A stretch of DNA of 64,000 nucleotides from Coleofasciculus sp040219735 (GTDB lineage Bacteria > Cyanobacteriota > Cyanobacteriia > Cyanobacteriales > Coleofasciculaceae), in the NCBI GenBank assembly GCA_040219735.1, contig JAVJRX010000063.1. One strand, 5' to 3'. The translations under genes were made by a program, and so were the position numbers. The notes under the pieces were generated by a model, which was not told the DNA's origin, made no database searches, and saw only the letters and a list, made by a program, of their open reading frames with translations. This document shows positions 63,351 to 64,000 of this stretch, one piece after another (the first letter of the stretch is position 1; every line of letters begins with the position of its first letter).

Positions 63351-63830
63351 ATGACATTGTTAAATAGTAATTCTATCAAGATTAATCAATTACTGACGAC
63401 TCTACCTGATCAGGAATACCAGCGCCTCGTTCCCCACCTCAAAGAAGTATCTCTGACATTAGGACAAATTCTTTACCAACCCGGAGAACCGATTCTCCAT
63501 GTCTATTTCCCGAATCGGGCAATAGTTTCTTTAATCATCCTCTTGGCAAATGGTTTGACGACTGAAGTTGGCATGGTAGGGAAGGAAGGAATGGTGGGGA
63601 TTGCTGTATTTTTAGCGGATGGGATGGCAATCAACGAGGCAGTTGTGCAAATAGAAGGCACAGCGATGAAGATGAATGCCTCAATTCTGAAAAGCGAGTT
63701 TGAGCGAGGGAGTAAATTGCCACGATTGCTCCTCTTTTACACCCAAACCCTGTTAAATCAGGTTAGTCAAACGGCGGCTTGCAATCGCCATCATAAAAAT
63801 CCTTCGTTGTGGGAAACCCTGTGTCTTTAG
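63351..63830 (+). pseudogene. Crp/Fnr-type regulator interrupted after the cNMP-binding domain
   Basis: 159 residues, all in the cyclic-nucleotide-binding-like domain (LPDQEYQRLVPHLKEVSLTL, YFPNRAIVSLI, EVGMVGKEGMVG) plus the dimerisation helix (LPRLLLFYTQTLLNQVSQTA). The family sequence ends at CNRHH, after which intact relatives continue (…R..RWLL...) with a helix-turn-helix. Here the frame runs instead into KNPSLWETLCL and stops. The divergence coincides with the start of a structured sequence at about 63797. The DNA-binding domain is lost, or lies beyond the insertion outside the window. Confidence 0.7.
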
Positions 63831-64000
63831 ACCAGGGAGGAACACGCGGTAGCGGTTTAAGCATACCCCTTTCGGGGTGGAGGGGTATGGTTGCCCCTCC
63901 GGTTTTCACCCATTTCTGGGGTAAAGTTAGCCTCGCCAAGGTTATCGGTCGGTAACTGTCCAAAAAGCACTGTTTCAGTGACCTTAAAACTGTTTAACTT
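63797..64000. mobile_element. Possible IS200/IS605-type end interrupting the Crp-like gene
   Basis: Three consecutive hairpins: 63817-63837 (CCCTG-T-GTC / GACCAGGG, CTTTAG-type loop), 63865-63878 (ACCCC-TTTC-GGGGT; GAAA loop on the other strand), and 63879-63900 (GGAGGGG / CCCCTCC). Subterminal hairpins of this kind occur at ends of IS200/IS605 elements and in their associated guide RNA region, and the break in the Crp-like gene lies at its left edge. No transposase is in the window, so orientation and element type are uncertain. Confidence 0.35.

Overview
The window looks like chromosomal DNA of a filamentous or mat-forming cyanobacterium. Evidence is the many HIP1 octamers (GCGATCGC), satellite carboxysome shell genes of ccmK3/ccmK4 type, a three-domain flavodiiron protein, ferredoxin-type glutamate synthase, a GAF domain with cyanobacteriochrome motifs, LrtA, DUF1830, several Uma2 proteins and abundant intergenic palindromic and short tandem repeats. 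Coding density is moderate and intergenic gaps are repeat-rich. I saw no rRNA, tRNA or CRISPR array. The species cannot be named from sequence alone.

Layout: 0-1.4 kb holds the end of a nuclease-like gene and a decayed AbrB/PIN toxin-antitoxin pair. 1.4-6.1 kb is glutamate synthase. 6.1-9.1 kb has a Uma2 gene between two copies of a response-regulator 3' end, the intact NarL-type regulator and a membrane histidine kinase. 9.4-19.5 kb is a potassium/proton homeostasis region: kdpA, kdpB, a KdpF-like gene, an unlisted 54-codon ORF, kdpC, a broken kinase fragment, a receiver-TPR regulator, a small membrane protein, a CPA2 antiporter with universal-stress domains, and a short KdpD without a kinase domain. 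20-28 kb has a 1921-residue TamB-like protein with four exact 71-residue repeats, two Uma2 genes and small ORFs.

28.3-33.4 kb is a giant nSTAND/TPR/WD40 protein with two predicted seven-blade propellers and a membrane segment. 33.6-37.7 kb: PEP-CTERM protein, WecB-type epimerase, esterase, Uma2. 38-43 kb: flavodiiron protein (Flv3-like), ccmK4 and ccmK3, a hybrid receiver-PAS kinase, and lrtA with a long leader. 43.4-49.7 kb: GH13 glycosidase, a secreted alpha-toroid-like protein directly behind a stand-alone GAF protein carrying both the DXCF and CH chromophore cysteine motifs, a small membrane protein and a PAS kinase that is probably 5'-truncated. 49.9-54.4 kb: OmpR regulator, small proteins, DUF3616, and a translationally coupled ParA / coiled-coil pair that resembles the carboxysome positioning pair McdA/McdB. 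54.5-64 kb: mfd, a CorC-like CBS protein, a second nuclease-like protein, a PhoD-like phosphatase, and a Crp-like gene cut off by a structured, possibly transposon-derived, sequence.

The most interesting points are the minimal DXCF cyanobacteriochrome linked to a secreted enzyme-like protein, the McdAB-like pair about 13 kb from satellite shell genes, the Kdp region with extra small ORF and sensor-only KdpD, the repeated 71-residue TamB modules, and the families of palindromic repeats, one of which supplies the mfd stop codon.
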